Source: Minisyncoccota bacterium
GTDB lineage: Bacteria > Patescibacteriota > Minisyncoccia > Phycocordibacterales > JAGLOS01
DNA length: 34,737 bases
Direction: 5' to 3'
Assembly (NCBI GenBank): GCA_023137615.1
Contig: JAGLOS010000005.1
Coordinates: 1-34,737, forward strand
Part shown: positions 17,575-27,147 of the stretch, piece after piece
Numbering within the stretch: position 1 is the stretch's first letter
Layout of the letters: the number at the start of each line of letters is the position of its first letter
Notes under the pieces: generated by a model
Seen by the model: only the letters and a program-made list of their open reading frames with translations
What the model was told of the DNA's origin: nothing
The model's database searches: none
Made by a program: the position numbers and the translations under genes

Positions 17575-18963
17575 TTAGAATAATAGATCCAGACTATCCC
17601 CATCACGCACAGAGGATGCATTAATATCCAGATAGTCACGCAATTTTTGCGAAAGAAATAATGAGGAACGCGGTTCACCAAGTACTACAAATACTTTTCG
17701 CAATTCATCGCTTTCTGCCAACTGCGCTACAAAATCGAGAAGATCATCAGATTGTTTGTGCGCCGAATATCCGTGCACCGTAGCAACCTTTGCGCGTACA
17801 GTTACATTATGATCATTTATCTCCACTTTCTTTTCTCCATCTTGAAGTTTTCTCCCAAGTGTTTCCGCTGCCTGATATCCAACCAAAAGAAGCATATTCT
17901 TCGGATCAGACAGATACCGTTTTGCATGATGTGAAATTCGTCCACCATTCATCATCCCGGACCCTGCCATAATTATCTTTGGCCCATCCACACCGGCAAT
18001 GGCTTTTGACATTTCAACACTTTCAGTAAACCTCAACATGGGAAAATGGAAGATATCATCTCCACCGGCAATAATGTCAAGAGTTTTATTATTGAAATAG
18101 TCTTGATAGCGTTTGTAGATATCTGTCACTTTGATCGCAAGCGGCGAATCAAGAAAAACAGGGACCAGTGGTATCTCTTTATTTTCCACCAAATGATTAA
18201 GTTCAAAAAGCATCTCTTGGGTACGCTCAATAGAAAACACCGGGATCATAAGTGTTCCGCTCTTTTTAACGGTCTCAAGTATTGCCTGGCGTACGATCTG
18301 GCGACGAACTTCTTTATCTTCATGATTCCTGTCACCATAGACACTTTCCATCACCAAACACGATATATCTTGCGGAATTTCAGTTTCGTGCAAAAGAGGC
18401 GCCGGAGTATTACCCAGATCACCCGTGAAAAGGATCTTTTTTTTATTGTATGTTATCTCAACCATTGCGGACCCCAGAATATGTCCGGCATCATAAAATG
18501 TAACCACCGTATCATCATCAAGAGCAATACCTTCATGATATTCTTTCGTGCGCCATAATTTCATGATCTTGCGCACGTCTTCCTCTTCATATGGAGGAAG
18601 CATCCCATGCTCTCTTGCTTGCCTTGAAAGCACTCGAATACTGTCTTCCAACATAAGCTCCGTAATATCCTTTGTCGGTGGAGTTGAATAAATTATCCCT
18701 CTGAAACCCTCTTGAACCAGCTTGGGAATTCGACCGATATGATCAAGGTGTGCATGGGTCACAAATAATACATCGATCTCTTTAGGGTCAAATAAAAAAG
18801 GATCGTCATTTTTATCTTCATTGATCCTCTCACCCTGGAAAAGACCGCAGTCCACGAGAATATTCTTTTGCTCTGTTTCAAATAAAAAATTTGATCCTGT
18901 CGGACCCATCGCGCCACCACAAAAGGTAAGCATTGCCTGTTTTTGATCTTGCTCTATCATCAT
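17575..18963 (-). CDS. MBL-fold / beta-CASP RNA metallohydrolase
   Basis: 'THAHLDHIGRIPKL', 'YDAGHILGSAMVEI', 'GSGMMNGGRISHHAKRYLSDPKNMLLLVGYQAAETLGRKL', 'VHGYSAHKQSDDLLDF'. Confidence 0.93.
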   Translation of the reverse strand: MMIEQDQKQAMLTFCGGAMGPTGSNFLFETEQKNILVDCGLFQGERINEDKNDDPFLFDPKEIDVLFVTHAHLDHIGRIPKLVQEGFRGIIYSTPPTKDITELMLEDSIRVLSRQAREHGMLPPYEEEDVRKIMKLWRTKEYHEGIALDDDTVVTFYDAGHILGSAMVEITYNKKKILFTGDLGNTPAPLLHETEIPQDISCLVMESVYGDRNHEDKEVRRQIVRQAILETVKKSGTLMIPVFSIERTQEMLFELNHLVENKEIPLVPVFLDSPLAIKVTDIYKRYQDYFNNKTLDIIAGGDDIFHFPMLRFTESVEMSKAIAGVDGPKIIMAGSGMMNGGRISHHAKRYLSDPKNMLLLVGYQAAETLGRKLQDGEKKVEINDHNVTVRAKVATVHGYSAHKQSDDLLDFVAQLAESDELRKVFVVLGEPRSSLFLSQKLRDYLDINASSVRDGDSLDLLF

Positions 18964-19379
18964 TCTTTTTTATGACTGTTTCCTGTAATAAACATAAACG
19001 TAGCGAGTGTACCTCCTACCGCATCAAAAAAGAGGTCGCTTAATGTATCCAGTGCATCATATCGATCAGTTTTGTCAGCTATTATATCCATACCAAACTC
19101 ATATATCTCCCATACACTTCCCAATACAAGAGCGCTTGTAAGTGCAAGCAGCCATACATATCCCTTTTTTCTGTGTTCATCGGATATTTTTTTGTAAAAA
19201 CCGGATAAATAGTACAACCACAGGGCACTGAGTCCGAGCCAAAATCCTCCCAGAAAATGCATCGGAATATCAAGCCAAGGAAGCTCCCAATACAAAAAAT
19301 TCTTCAGTGCAAATGCATTGATCCAGAATACCGTAACAAAAATAACGCATAAAAAAAGAAATATCCATTTTCTTTTCAT
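18960..19379 (-). CDS. DUF2238/VanZ-like integral membrane protein
   Basis: Multi-TM, 'WLDIPMHFLGGFWLGL' and 'WEIYEFGMD..DALDTLSDLFFDAVGG'; overlaps the MBL gene by 4 bp. Confidence 0.65.
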   Translation of the reverse strand: MKRKWIFLFLCVIFVTVFWINAFALKNFLYWELPWLDIPMHFLGGFWLGLSALWLYYLSGFYKKISDEHRKKGYVWLLALTSALVLGSVWEIYEFGMDIIADKTDRYDALDTLSDLFFDAVGGTLATFMFITGNSHKKE

Positions 19380-19429
19380 ATGCGTATTATAACATGGAAC
19401 GTAAGACTAGTTGTTAGTTTGCTTCCACA

Positions 19430-19453
19430 CAAAAACCCGCTTGCGCGAGTTTC
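19430..19453 (-). terminator. Rho-independent terminator of the candidate ncRNA
   Basis: Minus strand AAACTCGC-GCAA-GCGGGTTTTTGTG. Confidence 0.7.
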
Positions 19454-19587
19454 TATGTAAGGGTTATTGAGGATTGCTCTCTTGTGTTTTAAAACAAGGG
19501 GGTTATCTCAGTACCGCACCACGATGCGATAAACATCTAGATTTCCCAAAAACAATCTATAGACAAAGACAATTCTCAAATAACCCT
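19430..19587 (-). ncRNA. Candidate novel structured ncRNA (~158 nt)
   Basis: Minus strand RNA starting AGGGUUAUUUGAGAAUUG pairs with CAAUCCUCAAUAACCCU (19460-19476 / 19570-19587; about 17 bp, one bulge, one GU); internal hairpins; promoter upstream, terminator downstream; no ORF. Confidence 0.65.
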
Positions 19588-19593
19588 ATCTTT

Positions 19594-19622
19594 AGTATAG
19601 TCCCAATTTAAAATCTAATCAA
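19594..19622 (-). promoter_or_regulatory. Sigma70-type promoter of the candidate ncRNA
   Basis: Minus strand TTGATT (19622-19617), 17-bp spacer, TATACT (19599-19594); predicted +1 at 19587. Confidence 0.65.
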
Positions 19623-19678
19623 TAGTCGATAATATACTTACATAAAGCCACTTTTTACATATACAAATTTTCAAAAAA

Positions 19679-19700
19679 GAAAACGCGCAAGCGCGTTTTC
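19679..19700. terminator. Terminator downstream of ndk
   Basis: GAAAACGCGC-AA-GCGCGTTTTC; same stem as at 23881-23905. Confidence 0.7.
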
Positions 19701-19744
19701 TCCTAAAACCTAATTTCTAAGACCTAATACCTAATTCCTAATTC

Positions 19745-20353
19745 CTATTCAAGTATGCCGTCAAGATTCACATCATAGAGGATCTGCTCTGCGATAAGAC
19801 GGTAATCAAGAATCTCGTCTTTATCAAACCAAATGTCTATCTCTTTTTTTGCTTCCTCAATTTCCCCCGAGGCATGAATAAGATTTCTGATAGATCTGCT
19901 GTCTGTATCAGCAAGTTGATACGAATCAAGAGTATAATCTCCTCGAATAGTACCTATATCACTTGAAAGTGGTTCTGTTCCTCCGGTAATTTTTCTGATC
20001 AGATCAATGGCATTACTACCACTCCAAACCATAGCAATAACCGGACCCGACGACATATATTTTGCGTTTGCTTCTAAAATAGCAACCCCGTTATCACGAT
20101 AAGTTTTAAATGGTGATTTTTTCCCTTTTTTCTTGTAAGCGGCAGATGCTTTTCTACCAACTTCCTCAAGCCATTCTTCTCCTCCTACCATATAATGTTC
20201 TGTCGCTTTTTCCGGAGTTGGAATAATCATTTTAAGAGCAATCATCTTGAGTCCAACACGTTCATAACGCTTGATAATTTCTCCAATAAGTGTCCTTTGA
20301 ATTCCATCCGGCTTGATAATAACCAGTGTTCTTTCTTTTTGTATTTGAGTCAT
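19745..20353 (-). CDS. ndk: Nucleoside diphosphate kinase with insertions (202 aa)
   Basis: 'TLVIIKPDGIQRTLIGEIIKRYE', 'GTIRGDY', 'NLIHASGEIEEAKKEIDIWF'. Confidence 0.88.
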   Translation of the reverse strand: MTQIQKERTLVIIKPDGIQRTLIGEIIKRYERVGLKMIALKMIIPTPEKATEHYMVGGEEWLEEVGRKASAAYKKKGKKSPFKTYRDNGVAILEANAKYMSSGPVIAMVWSGSNAIDLIRKITGGTEPLSSDIGTIRGDYTLDSYQLADTDSRSIRNLIHASGEIEEAKKEIDIWFDKDEILDYRLIAEQILYDVNLDGILE

Positions 20354-20482
20354 GTCTATAAAATTTTAATTAGTAATCTTTGGTATAATAAACACGTTAA
20401 ACACCAAAGTGATCATAACCATATAATATGCGCACATCATATCACAAGAGGCTTTATATTAAAAGATGGTGCCAGACACAAA

Positions 20483-23400
20483 TTAGAGCTTTTCTCTGTA
20501 GAGGTCTTTTGACTTTTCTTCTTCTTGAGTTGTCGGATCCTTTATCTCTTGTGTAACAGGGTCTCGTTTTGATGCAACATCGGTCTGTAGATACAAAGAA
20601 GCTGCAAGCGGATCAACATTTTGTTTTTTATCTTTTACAATATCCTCACTCCCTGAATTCTTCTTAGGCGATTGAGACCCTTTATCACCCGTCATGTCTT
20701 GAGATGTATGCTCATCAAACCCATATTTTGGAATATCCACACCTGGACTTACGCTAGATACTTGTGGTGAGTCTCCCGCCTCTGCAAACGGGTCAGTATG
20801 AACCGGCATGCGGATCTTAGGCGATGCTATCAGCTGTGTTTGTTGAGAAGAAAGTATGGTCTGCTTCTGTTGTTGCACTGTAGAAATATCTTGCTTTGGA
20901 ATGATTGCATTTTTAGAGCCGGTCTGTGTTACTGCCGACGATACAGGTGTTGTCGGTTGTTGTGTTTGCTTCGGCTCTACCATTGCAGGACGTCTCGATA
21001 CGGTCGATACGGAAGTGCCTGTCTTTTGCACGCTATGTCGTGTATTTATTTTTGGCGATGCTGTAGTATATGCATATTTTTTTGCAACAATCTCGTCCAC
21101 CTCTTTTCTGTCACGTCCATATGTTTGTCGAGATAACTCTTTTATCTTTTGCCCAATCTCCGGAGAACCCACCATCGGCGCTTGCGTTTCAATATTGAAT
21201 GGTTTTGACGGAAAACCGTTTACAAGCATTTTCACATATGCATTTCTATTTGGGATCTTCATAATATCTGTCGCAGAAAATGTTGGCAAAAATTGGCTCT
21301 CGACAAATTCCGCATCTTCCGCACCAATACGAAATGCCGCCATTGATCCCACATTCCCAAACACCGAATCGCGTATCTCTTCATCGAGTTGTGCAATAAA
21401 TTGATGAGCGATCGTAAGACCGAGACGATATTTTCGTGCCTCTGAAAGAATGGCGGAGATCGAATCGGTTGTTACATTCTGAAATTCGTCGATATAAAGA
21501 TAGAATTCCGCAGGAGCGCTCTCTTTTGCATCAACCCGGGAAAGTGCCGACATGAATATCTTTCCAACCAGAATAAGACCAATAAGATGAGAATTTATCT
21601 CACCCAAACGACCTTTTGCAAGATTGACCAAGAGAACCTTCCGGTTGTCCATAATATCTCTAAAATTGAACGAGGAATGTTCCTGAGCAACGATCGGACG
21701 CATTATGTCATTCGAGAGAAACACATCAAATTTATTCGTAATATACGGCACCATATTTGCCAGAGATGCTTCTCCCCCAGCTTTTGCGGCAATCTCCCGC
21801 CAAAACTGTACTACGATCGGATTTGTACATCGAGATAACTTCAATTCTCGAAATTTTTGATCAGCAAGCACGCGCGAAACATCCAAAAGAGTATTACCGC
21901 TTTCCGGATCTTCTATCACAAGTGACGTGGCATTTCGGAAATATTGTTCAAACATGGGTCCGCCGGCCACTTTCATATCAAAGAGTTTATTAAAGATCGA
22001 AAGCATCTCATTGATGACAAATGACTTTTGTTCCGGATGCGTCACATCATATTCCAACATGTTAAGACCCATCGGACGCTCAACATCACCCGGATCAAAG
22101 TAAATAACATCTTTCATCCTATGCTCTGGGATCGTATTTAGAATATCCTCAATATCAGTACCGTGTGGATCAATATAACATACACCTTCACCATTATTTA
22201 TATCCTGCATGATCATGTTCTTCAAGAGCGTGGTTTTTCCGGTACCTGTCTGACCAATACAATAGAAATGACGCAATCTGTCTTCCGGTGCAATATAAAC
22301 ATTTTTCTCCGCACCGCGATACGTATTTGTTCCCAGAAAGACCCCTCGCGCCTCCATCTCGACAGGAGCGACAGCTGAAACTATTTTAGACTGTTTCAAT
22401 TGAGAAGACGAGGTATCCATCACCGGAAAATGAAACATTGTGGTCATCTCTTTAAGATTGAGCCGCATTGCATATTTCTCCATATACAACCGGAACGAAA
22501 AATCATGGAGGAGTTTTTCCAACCCGTCACCACTTACTCTTCGAAAGCTAATACTATTTGCCGGCTCATTTGCAAATTGATGAAAAGCGGATTCAAGATC
22601 AGTAAGTATCTCATCTGCACGCTCCGCAGTCGCCGCAGATCCGATGATCCGAATATTTGCATTTACAATAGGTGATGATATTTTTTCTGTGATCGCATCT
22701 ACTTCCTCTTGGTCTACAGTGGTAAGTTCTTTTTCTTTTCTCTCTTTTCTTTGCTCTTTGCTCTCTGCACCCAATACCAATTCTTTCGCGACACTAGCAA
22801 CCTCGCGCGCGACCCTTACCGCAGACCCCTCAAGCGCTCGATTAAGCGACGTCCCCTTTTTCACATCTTTAAGTACTTCCTGATATTTTCTATTTATTTC
22901 ATCTCGGACAGGAGCAATAATGAGCTGAATAGCAGCGCCCTCTCCTTCTTTTTTGAGTTTTGAAAATACCCCGAGAAGCACATTTACCGGATCCTGCTCA
23001 AATTCCTCAAACGTCTTAAGCGGCAAGGCCGCCGACTTGGTTAATTTAGCAACAGAACCAACGGAAAAACCTTCTTTGTTGAATGGATTATAGTCATTTT
23101 TGCGTTGCGTTATCTGTGCATCGGGAAAAGTCGATGCAAGCTGTTTTTCAAAAAGAGATATTTTTGTATTTGGCACGGCAACATAAAAGACCACATCTTC
23201 TTTTGTGTTTGAGAGTGCGATCTCAAGAGTAAAATACCCCTGCAAACGATGCCTCTCTCGGATCGAGAGCATGCCGCTATAGAACTGTTCCATTGTGGTA
23301 ACCAACTGCGAAAACCCTTGTTCCACATCAACAATATCAGGTAGTGTTACTTCAAAAAGAGTCATATGAAGCGCTTTAAAAAGTGGTGTTCCTTCCTTGA

Positions 23401-23812
23401 GCCCGCGGACATCCATGCCATCTGCCAAATACTGTACCAAAAGCCGATGAAAATCATCTTCGGTGTAAGGATCGTCCATCTTTTTGATCACATCAAGGGT
23501 GTTCTTAACCCCTTTCTCAACCAATATTTCAAGAAGTTCATTGGTCTTGCCTTCTTGTTGCCGCATCAATTTTTTTGAAGCGTTGTCTATTTCCTTTTTA
23601 TCCATTTGCAGTTGCGGATCAAGCACATGGTCAGTGGGTGTTTCCTTATATGCAGATAATTCCTGTGATGCGATCCGCTCTTTTTCCTGTTGAGAAGGTT
23701 TCGTCACACCAAGCCGCTCTTGCAGCTGCGCGATACGCTCTTGCAACATATCAAGTTCTTCGCTCGGTGTTTGCGCCCGCGCAGATGTTTCAATACTATT
23801 ATTGAATTGCAT
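20483..23812 (-). CDS. TraG/TraD/VirB4-like AAA ATPase (CPR-type conjugative-transfer family protein)
   Basis: Walker A 'FYCIGQTGTGKTTLLKNMIMQD', 'CYIDPHGTDIEDIL', Walker B 'FYLYIDEFQNVTTDSISAILSEARKYRLGLTIAHQFIAQL'; Gln/Ser/Thr-rich C-terminus. Confidence 0.88.
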   Translation of the reverse strand: MQFNNSIETSARAQTPSEELDMLQERIAQLQERLGVTKPSQQEKERIASQELSAYKETPTDHVLDPQLQMDKKEIDNASKKLMRQQEGKTNELLEILVEKGVKNTLDVIKKMDDPYTEDDFHRLLVQYLADGMDVRGLKEGTPLFKALHMTLFEVTLPDIVDVEQGFSQLVTTMEQFYSGMLSIRERHRLQGYFTLEIALSNTKEDVVFYVAVPNTKISLFEKQLASTFPDAQITQRKNDYNPFNKEGFSVGSVAKLTKSAALPLKTFEEFEQDPVNVLLGVFSKLKKEGEGAAIQLIIAPVRDEINRKYQEVLKDVKKGTSLNRALEGSAVRVAREVASVAKELVLGAESKEQRKERKEKELTTVDQEEVDAITEKISSPIVNANIRIIGSAATAERADEILTDLESAFHQFANEPANSISFRRVSGDGLEKLLHDFSFRLYMEKYAMRLNLKEMTTMFHFPVMDTSSSQLKQSKIVSAVAPVEMEARGVFLGTNTYRGAEKNVYIAPEDRLRHFYCIGQTGTGKTTLLKNMIMQDINNGEGVCYIDPHGTDIEDILNTIPEHRMKDVIYFDPGDVERPMGLNMLEYDVTHPEQKSFVINEMLSIFNKLFDMKVAGGPMFEQYFRNATSLVIEDPESGNTLLDVSRVLADQKFRELKLSRCTNPIVVQFWREIAAKAGGEASLANMVPYITNKFDVFLSNDIMRPIVAQEHSSFNFRDIMDNRKVLLVNLAKGRLGEINSHLIGLILVGKIFMSALSRVDAKESAPAEFYLYIDEFQNVTTDSISAILSEARKYRLGLTIAHQFIAQLDEEIRDSVFGNVGSMAAFRIGAEDAEFVESQFLPTFSATDIMKIPNRNAYVKMLVNGFPSKPFNIETQAPMVGSPEIGQKIKELSRQTYGRDRKEVDEIVAKKYAYTTASPKINTRHSVQKTGTSVSTVSRRPAMVEPKQTQQPTTPVSSAVTQTGSKNAIIPKQDISTVQQQKQTILSSQQTQLIASPKIRMPVHTDPFAEAGDSPQVSSVSPGVDIPKYGFDEHTSQDMTGDKGSQSPKKNSGSEDIVKDKKQNVDPLAASLYLQTDVASKRDPVTQEIKDPTTQEEEKSKDLYREKL

Positions 23813-23880
23813 ATTTTTATTATACCCGATAATAAACGCACACCAAAATGATAAATTAAGTGTTAGCTTATAGGTTTTAG

Positions 23881-23905
23881 AGAAAACGCGCTTGCGCGCG
23901 TTTTC
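23881..23905. terminator. Terminator downstream of the 740-aa cohesin gene
   Basis: GAAAACGCGC-TTGC-GCGCGTTTTC. Confidence 0.7.
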
Positions 23906-23943
23906 CTCATGATTCTTGATTCATTATTCATTGTTCTATGTCG

Positions 23944-26166
23944 TTATCCTTTGTTTACATAAAGATTCTTCAGTACAACACCCTCTCTCAATTTTGTTGC
24001 TTTTGTTTGATACTTCTTTGAATATGAGCCATCCGGCTGTTTTACTTCAACGGTGAAATAGTATTCCCCGGGCGGAGTTAGAAGATAGAACTGTCCAAGA
24101 TCATCCGCTACCACCGTCTTTACAAGAGCATCGTTGCCCGCCAAATATGCTTTTACCACCGCGAACGGCACGACCTCTTTTGCGATCGACCTCATAACTT
24201 GTGTAATAGGATGTGACACTTTCCAAAATGTCTGGAAAATAAGAATACCAGCGTAAATACCAAATATCACAAAATTAAGAGTTGTCGGCTGATACCATAG
24301 AATATAGGTCGACAAAACAAATCCCGCAAAGAAAATTATATTTGAAATAAATGAGACAACATGCTTTTTTCTTCGGGAACGCAGACGGAAAAGCCCTTGT
24401 TCTTTCTTGGCAAATTCATTCCAATCAAAATCGACGGGGTCAAGTGGAATATTGTAGCGTATTAACCCTTTATCAGAATCAGTTACTTCTATCGGCTCGC
24501 CAAAGTATAAATTATCATAAAACTCATCCATCTTTCTGCCACGGAGACGCTCAGAAGGAAAAACATAATGAGTTTTGTTTGCCTCAATAACATATTGCCC
24601 GGGCGCGACGAGAAAACCATATCGCCCATCAAGATCAGTAATAGCAACGCCTTTTTGTTCTCCCGCGGATGAAATAACCACATATGCCGGATCAAGCGGT
24701 CGTTTAGTGACTGAATCATAAACCACCCCCCACGGCTCACCTCTTCGTCGTCTAAAGAAACTCGAAACAAATGAAATAAATCGCAATAGAAGGAACCATA
24801 GATCAGTAAATCCAGCTGCATTTGAAGCAAGTACCAAAACCTGTCCCAACCCGACACCAAATCCGGCATATGATACCACAGAAACGATCTCCGGAGTCAC
24901 GACTTCCGGTAGAGGTATTTCCGGCTTTTCATCCACTCTGTCTTTATTTTCTATCATGATCTCTCCTACTCCGATCGGATCGAACGGTGTCAACACGAAC
25001 ACTTCACGTAGAGAAACCTCATTTCCTGCACGATCGTATGCTTTTACAACAAACACATGTTTTCCGGCGCGCATCTTTGAGACATGAAACACATGCGAAC
25101 CATCGTCTCTCCATATTACTGGTTCTTCTCCATCAATAGCGATCTCGAAGTAGTCAATACCCGAAGGTATATCCTGCACATCAAAGACAAAGTCGGTCGA
25201 GAAAGTTCCCAACTTGCCATCTGTCACAATTCTTTTCATTTTGATCCTAGACGGAGCCTGTGTGTCGATCTGCACCCTATAATGGGACACCACACCCCAA
25301 CCCGCAGAGTTCTTCAACTGCACATGTATGTACCGTATTCCATCATCAATGCTTATTTCCTTTTCATCTATCACCGAATATTCTTTGTCCGGCTCTCCCA
25401 GAGGATCTTGTGACGCCGACACTCGAACAGCTTCAATATCAGTCGTCACCGACCACTTCATCATAACGATCTTATTCCTATACCACGCGTTTTGGTCGGA
25501 ATGCGTTGGTGATAACAATACCGGAGCGCTAGGGACAACTCCTCCGGAGCCGGAAGAAGTATCACCATCTCCACTTTGGTCATCGCCATCTTGACCACCA
25601 TCGTCTTGGTCATCGTCACCCTGATCGTCATCGTCTTGGTTATCGTCGGGTGGGACATATTCTTCTTCATATATTGTTATTGTACTTCCCACAGTGCCTC
25701 CGAGAATACTTGTCCCAAGACCATCATTTGCCAATATCTCTGCTGATGAAAAATTCAATTGTGCAACACCCGCAGCAGCCGCTTTGAGATTAATCGTTAG
25801 GATCTTACCGTTGCTGCCGGTAAACCCCGGATTTGGAACAATGCCCTCAAATGTTACATAACTATTTGAAAATGTCGGATTTTTTATCCAAAAAGGAATG
25901 ATAGCGCCTGTTTGAGAAATAGAAATCACACGAACGAGATTATTTGGAAATACGAATACTCCGGACACCGCATTCATTGCTTGATCCTCACTTGACACAT
26001 ATACTCGAGCACTAAAAATATCACCAACTGTCTGTGTACTTGAAGAGGGAGAAATAAAAAGCGTAGCCGCCAACACAGGAAGCGAAACCAAAAATGCCAC
26101 ACTAACGCTCAAAAGCAAAAAGTATTTTTTGTATTTATATGCCGTTATGTTTTTGAATGACCACAT
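23944..26166 (-). CDS. Cohesin-domain membrane protein with Asp-rich linker, Ig-like domain, TMs and two carboxypeptidase-regulatory-like domains
   Basis: 'LFISPSSSTQTVGDIFSARVYVSSEDQAMNAVSGVFVFPNNLVRVISIS...GKILTINLKAAAAGVAQLNFSSAEILANDGLG'; 'WGVVYDSVTKRPLDPAYVVI..GVAITDLDGRYGFLVAPGQYVIEANKTHY'. Confidence 0.8.
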   Translation of the reverse strand: MWSFKNITAYKYKKYFLLLSVSVAFLVSLPVLAATLFISPSSSTQTVGDIFSARVYVSSEDQAMNAVSGVFVFPNNLVRVISISQTGAIIPFWIKNPTFSNSYVTFEGIVPNPGFTGSNGKILTINLKAAAAGVAQLNFSSAEILANDGLGTSILGGTVGSTITIYEEEYVPPDDNQDDDDQGDDDQDDGGQDGDDQSGDGDTSSGSGGVVPSAPVLLSPTHSDQNAWYRNKIVMMKWSVTTDIEAVRVSASQDPLGEPDKEYSVIDEKEISIDDGIRYIHVQLKNSAGWGVVSHYRVQIDTQAPSRIKMKRIVTDGKLGTFSTDFVFDVQDIPSGIDYFEIAIDGEEPVIWRDDGSHVFHVSKMRAGKHVFVVKAYDRAGNEVSLREVFVLTPFDPIGVGEIMIENKDRVDEKPEIPLPEVVTPEIVSVVSYAGFGVGLGQVLVLASNAAGFTDLWFLLLRFISFVSSFFRRRRGEPWGVVYDSVTKRPLDPAYVVISSAGEQKGVAITDLDGRYGFLVAPGQYVIEANKTHYVFPSERLRGRKMDEFYDNLYFGEPIEVTDSDKGLIRYNIPLDPVDFDWNEFAKKEQGLFRLRSRRKKHVVSFISNIIFFAGFVLSTYILWYQPTTLNFVIFGIYAGILIFQTFWKVSHPITQVMRSIAKEVVPFAVVKAYLAGNDALVKTVVADDLGQFYLLTPPGEYYFTVEVKQPDGSYSKKYQTKATKLREGVVLKNLYVNKG

Positions 26167-27053
26167 CCCCGTTTTTTATACATTCGTACACTTATGATCA
26201 AAAGTATACTAAATACTATACTCAATAGGATACCACGAGTTAGTATTGTATCATACCATGCCAATCCAAGATGTGCCGGAACAATCTCTATGCGAACATT
26301 ACCCGCGTTATCAAATGCAACTACAGTGACATCTTGATCAAATCTTTGGTTCTTCAATAAATACGGGCTCTCTGCAACGATGTAATCTGTGCCCCTTTCT
26401 TTTACTTCATAGTGATGAACCCCGGAATTTTTATCCTGCGTATCAAAGACAATATAGTACTTTCCAGTAAGAAAATTATCCGGTTTTCGAATCACGATCG
26501 GTGTAAACGACTCCGGTGGTACTTTATCACCCCAATCAACCTCTTTCTGTCCAATCCCTTCTCCCTCGGTAACTTCAATATTCATATCCCTGACAATAAG
26601 TGACGCTTCAGTACCAATACCATCGTGTAACAAAACTATGGAATCTCTGTTGACCTGTACCCAGCCATCACCGATCTTTGTTGCCTCAAACACTATGCTT
26701 AAAATTTTTCCGGGTCTATTTCCTTTCCAATGAGAACTTATTTCTCCACTATATCCTCCGGGGACGATACCTGCATAAACAATGCTATCTCCTTTTTGTA
26801 TCGGCTTTTGCATCCACAGTTGAATAAGAGAGTTTCCATAACGAATCTGTCGTACTATCAAATTTTGTGAAAATGATACGCTTCCTTCAAGCGCATTAAC
26901 AACATCTTCCTCTGCGTCAAGCATAAGCGAAACTTCAATGATATCCCCCACCCTCATCGAAGAGTGGTCCGCATCCAAATACAATTCAGCCGCGCCAACA
27001 AAAAATGGTGCGGCAAATAAAAATATTATTATACTTGTAATTTTTGGTATCAT
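26145..27053 (-). CDS. Cohesin-domain protein with signal peptide and C-terminal TM
   Basis: 'LYLDADHSSMRVGDIIEVSLMLDAEEDVVNALEGSVSFSQNLIV..GKILSIVFEATKIGDGWVQVNRDSIVLLHDGIGTEA'; overlaps the next gene by 22 bp. Confidence 0.8.
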   Translation of the reverse strand: MIPKITSIIIFLFAAPFFVGAAELYLDADHSSMRVGDIIEVSLMLDAEEDVVNALEGSVSFSQNLIVRQIRYGNSLIQLWMQKPIQKGDSIVYAGIVPGGYSGEISSHWKGNRPGKILSIVFEATKIGDGWVQVNRDSIVLLHDGIGTEASLIVRDMNIEVTEGEGIGQKEVDWGDKVPPESFTPIVIRKPDNFLTGKYYIVFDTQDKNSGVHHYEVKERGTDYIVAESPYLLKNQRFDQDVTVVAFDNAGNVRIEIVPAHLGLAWYDTILTRGILLSIVFSILLIISVRMYKKRGCGHSKT

Positions 27054-27085
27054 GTTTTATCTTTTTGTCTTAACTTACAGACCCC

Positions 27086-27114
27086 GGATAAGATTTGCTT
27101 AACAAATTTTATCC
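27086..27114. promoter_or_regulatory. Intercistronic hairpin in the surface gene cluster
   Basis: GGATAAGATTTG-CTTAA-CAAATTTTATCC, 12 bp with one GU, no T-run. Confidence 0.5.
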
Positions 27115-27147
27115 CTACAGGCTCACAGCTACAAGCTATCAACTATT

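Noticed and set aside
19430-19587. Identification as 6S RNA, SRP RNA or RNase P RNA
   Set aside because: Long closing stem fits 6S only loosely; no SRP GGAAG/GCAGC apical motif and far too short for RNase P. Left as unknown ncRNA.
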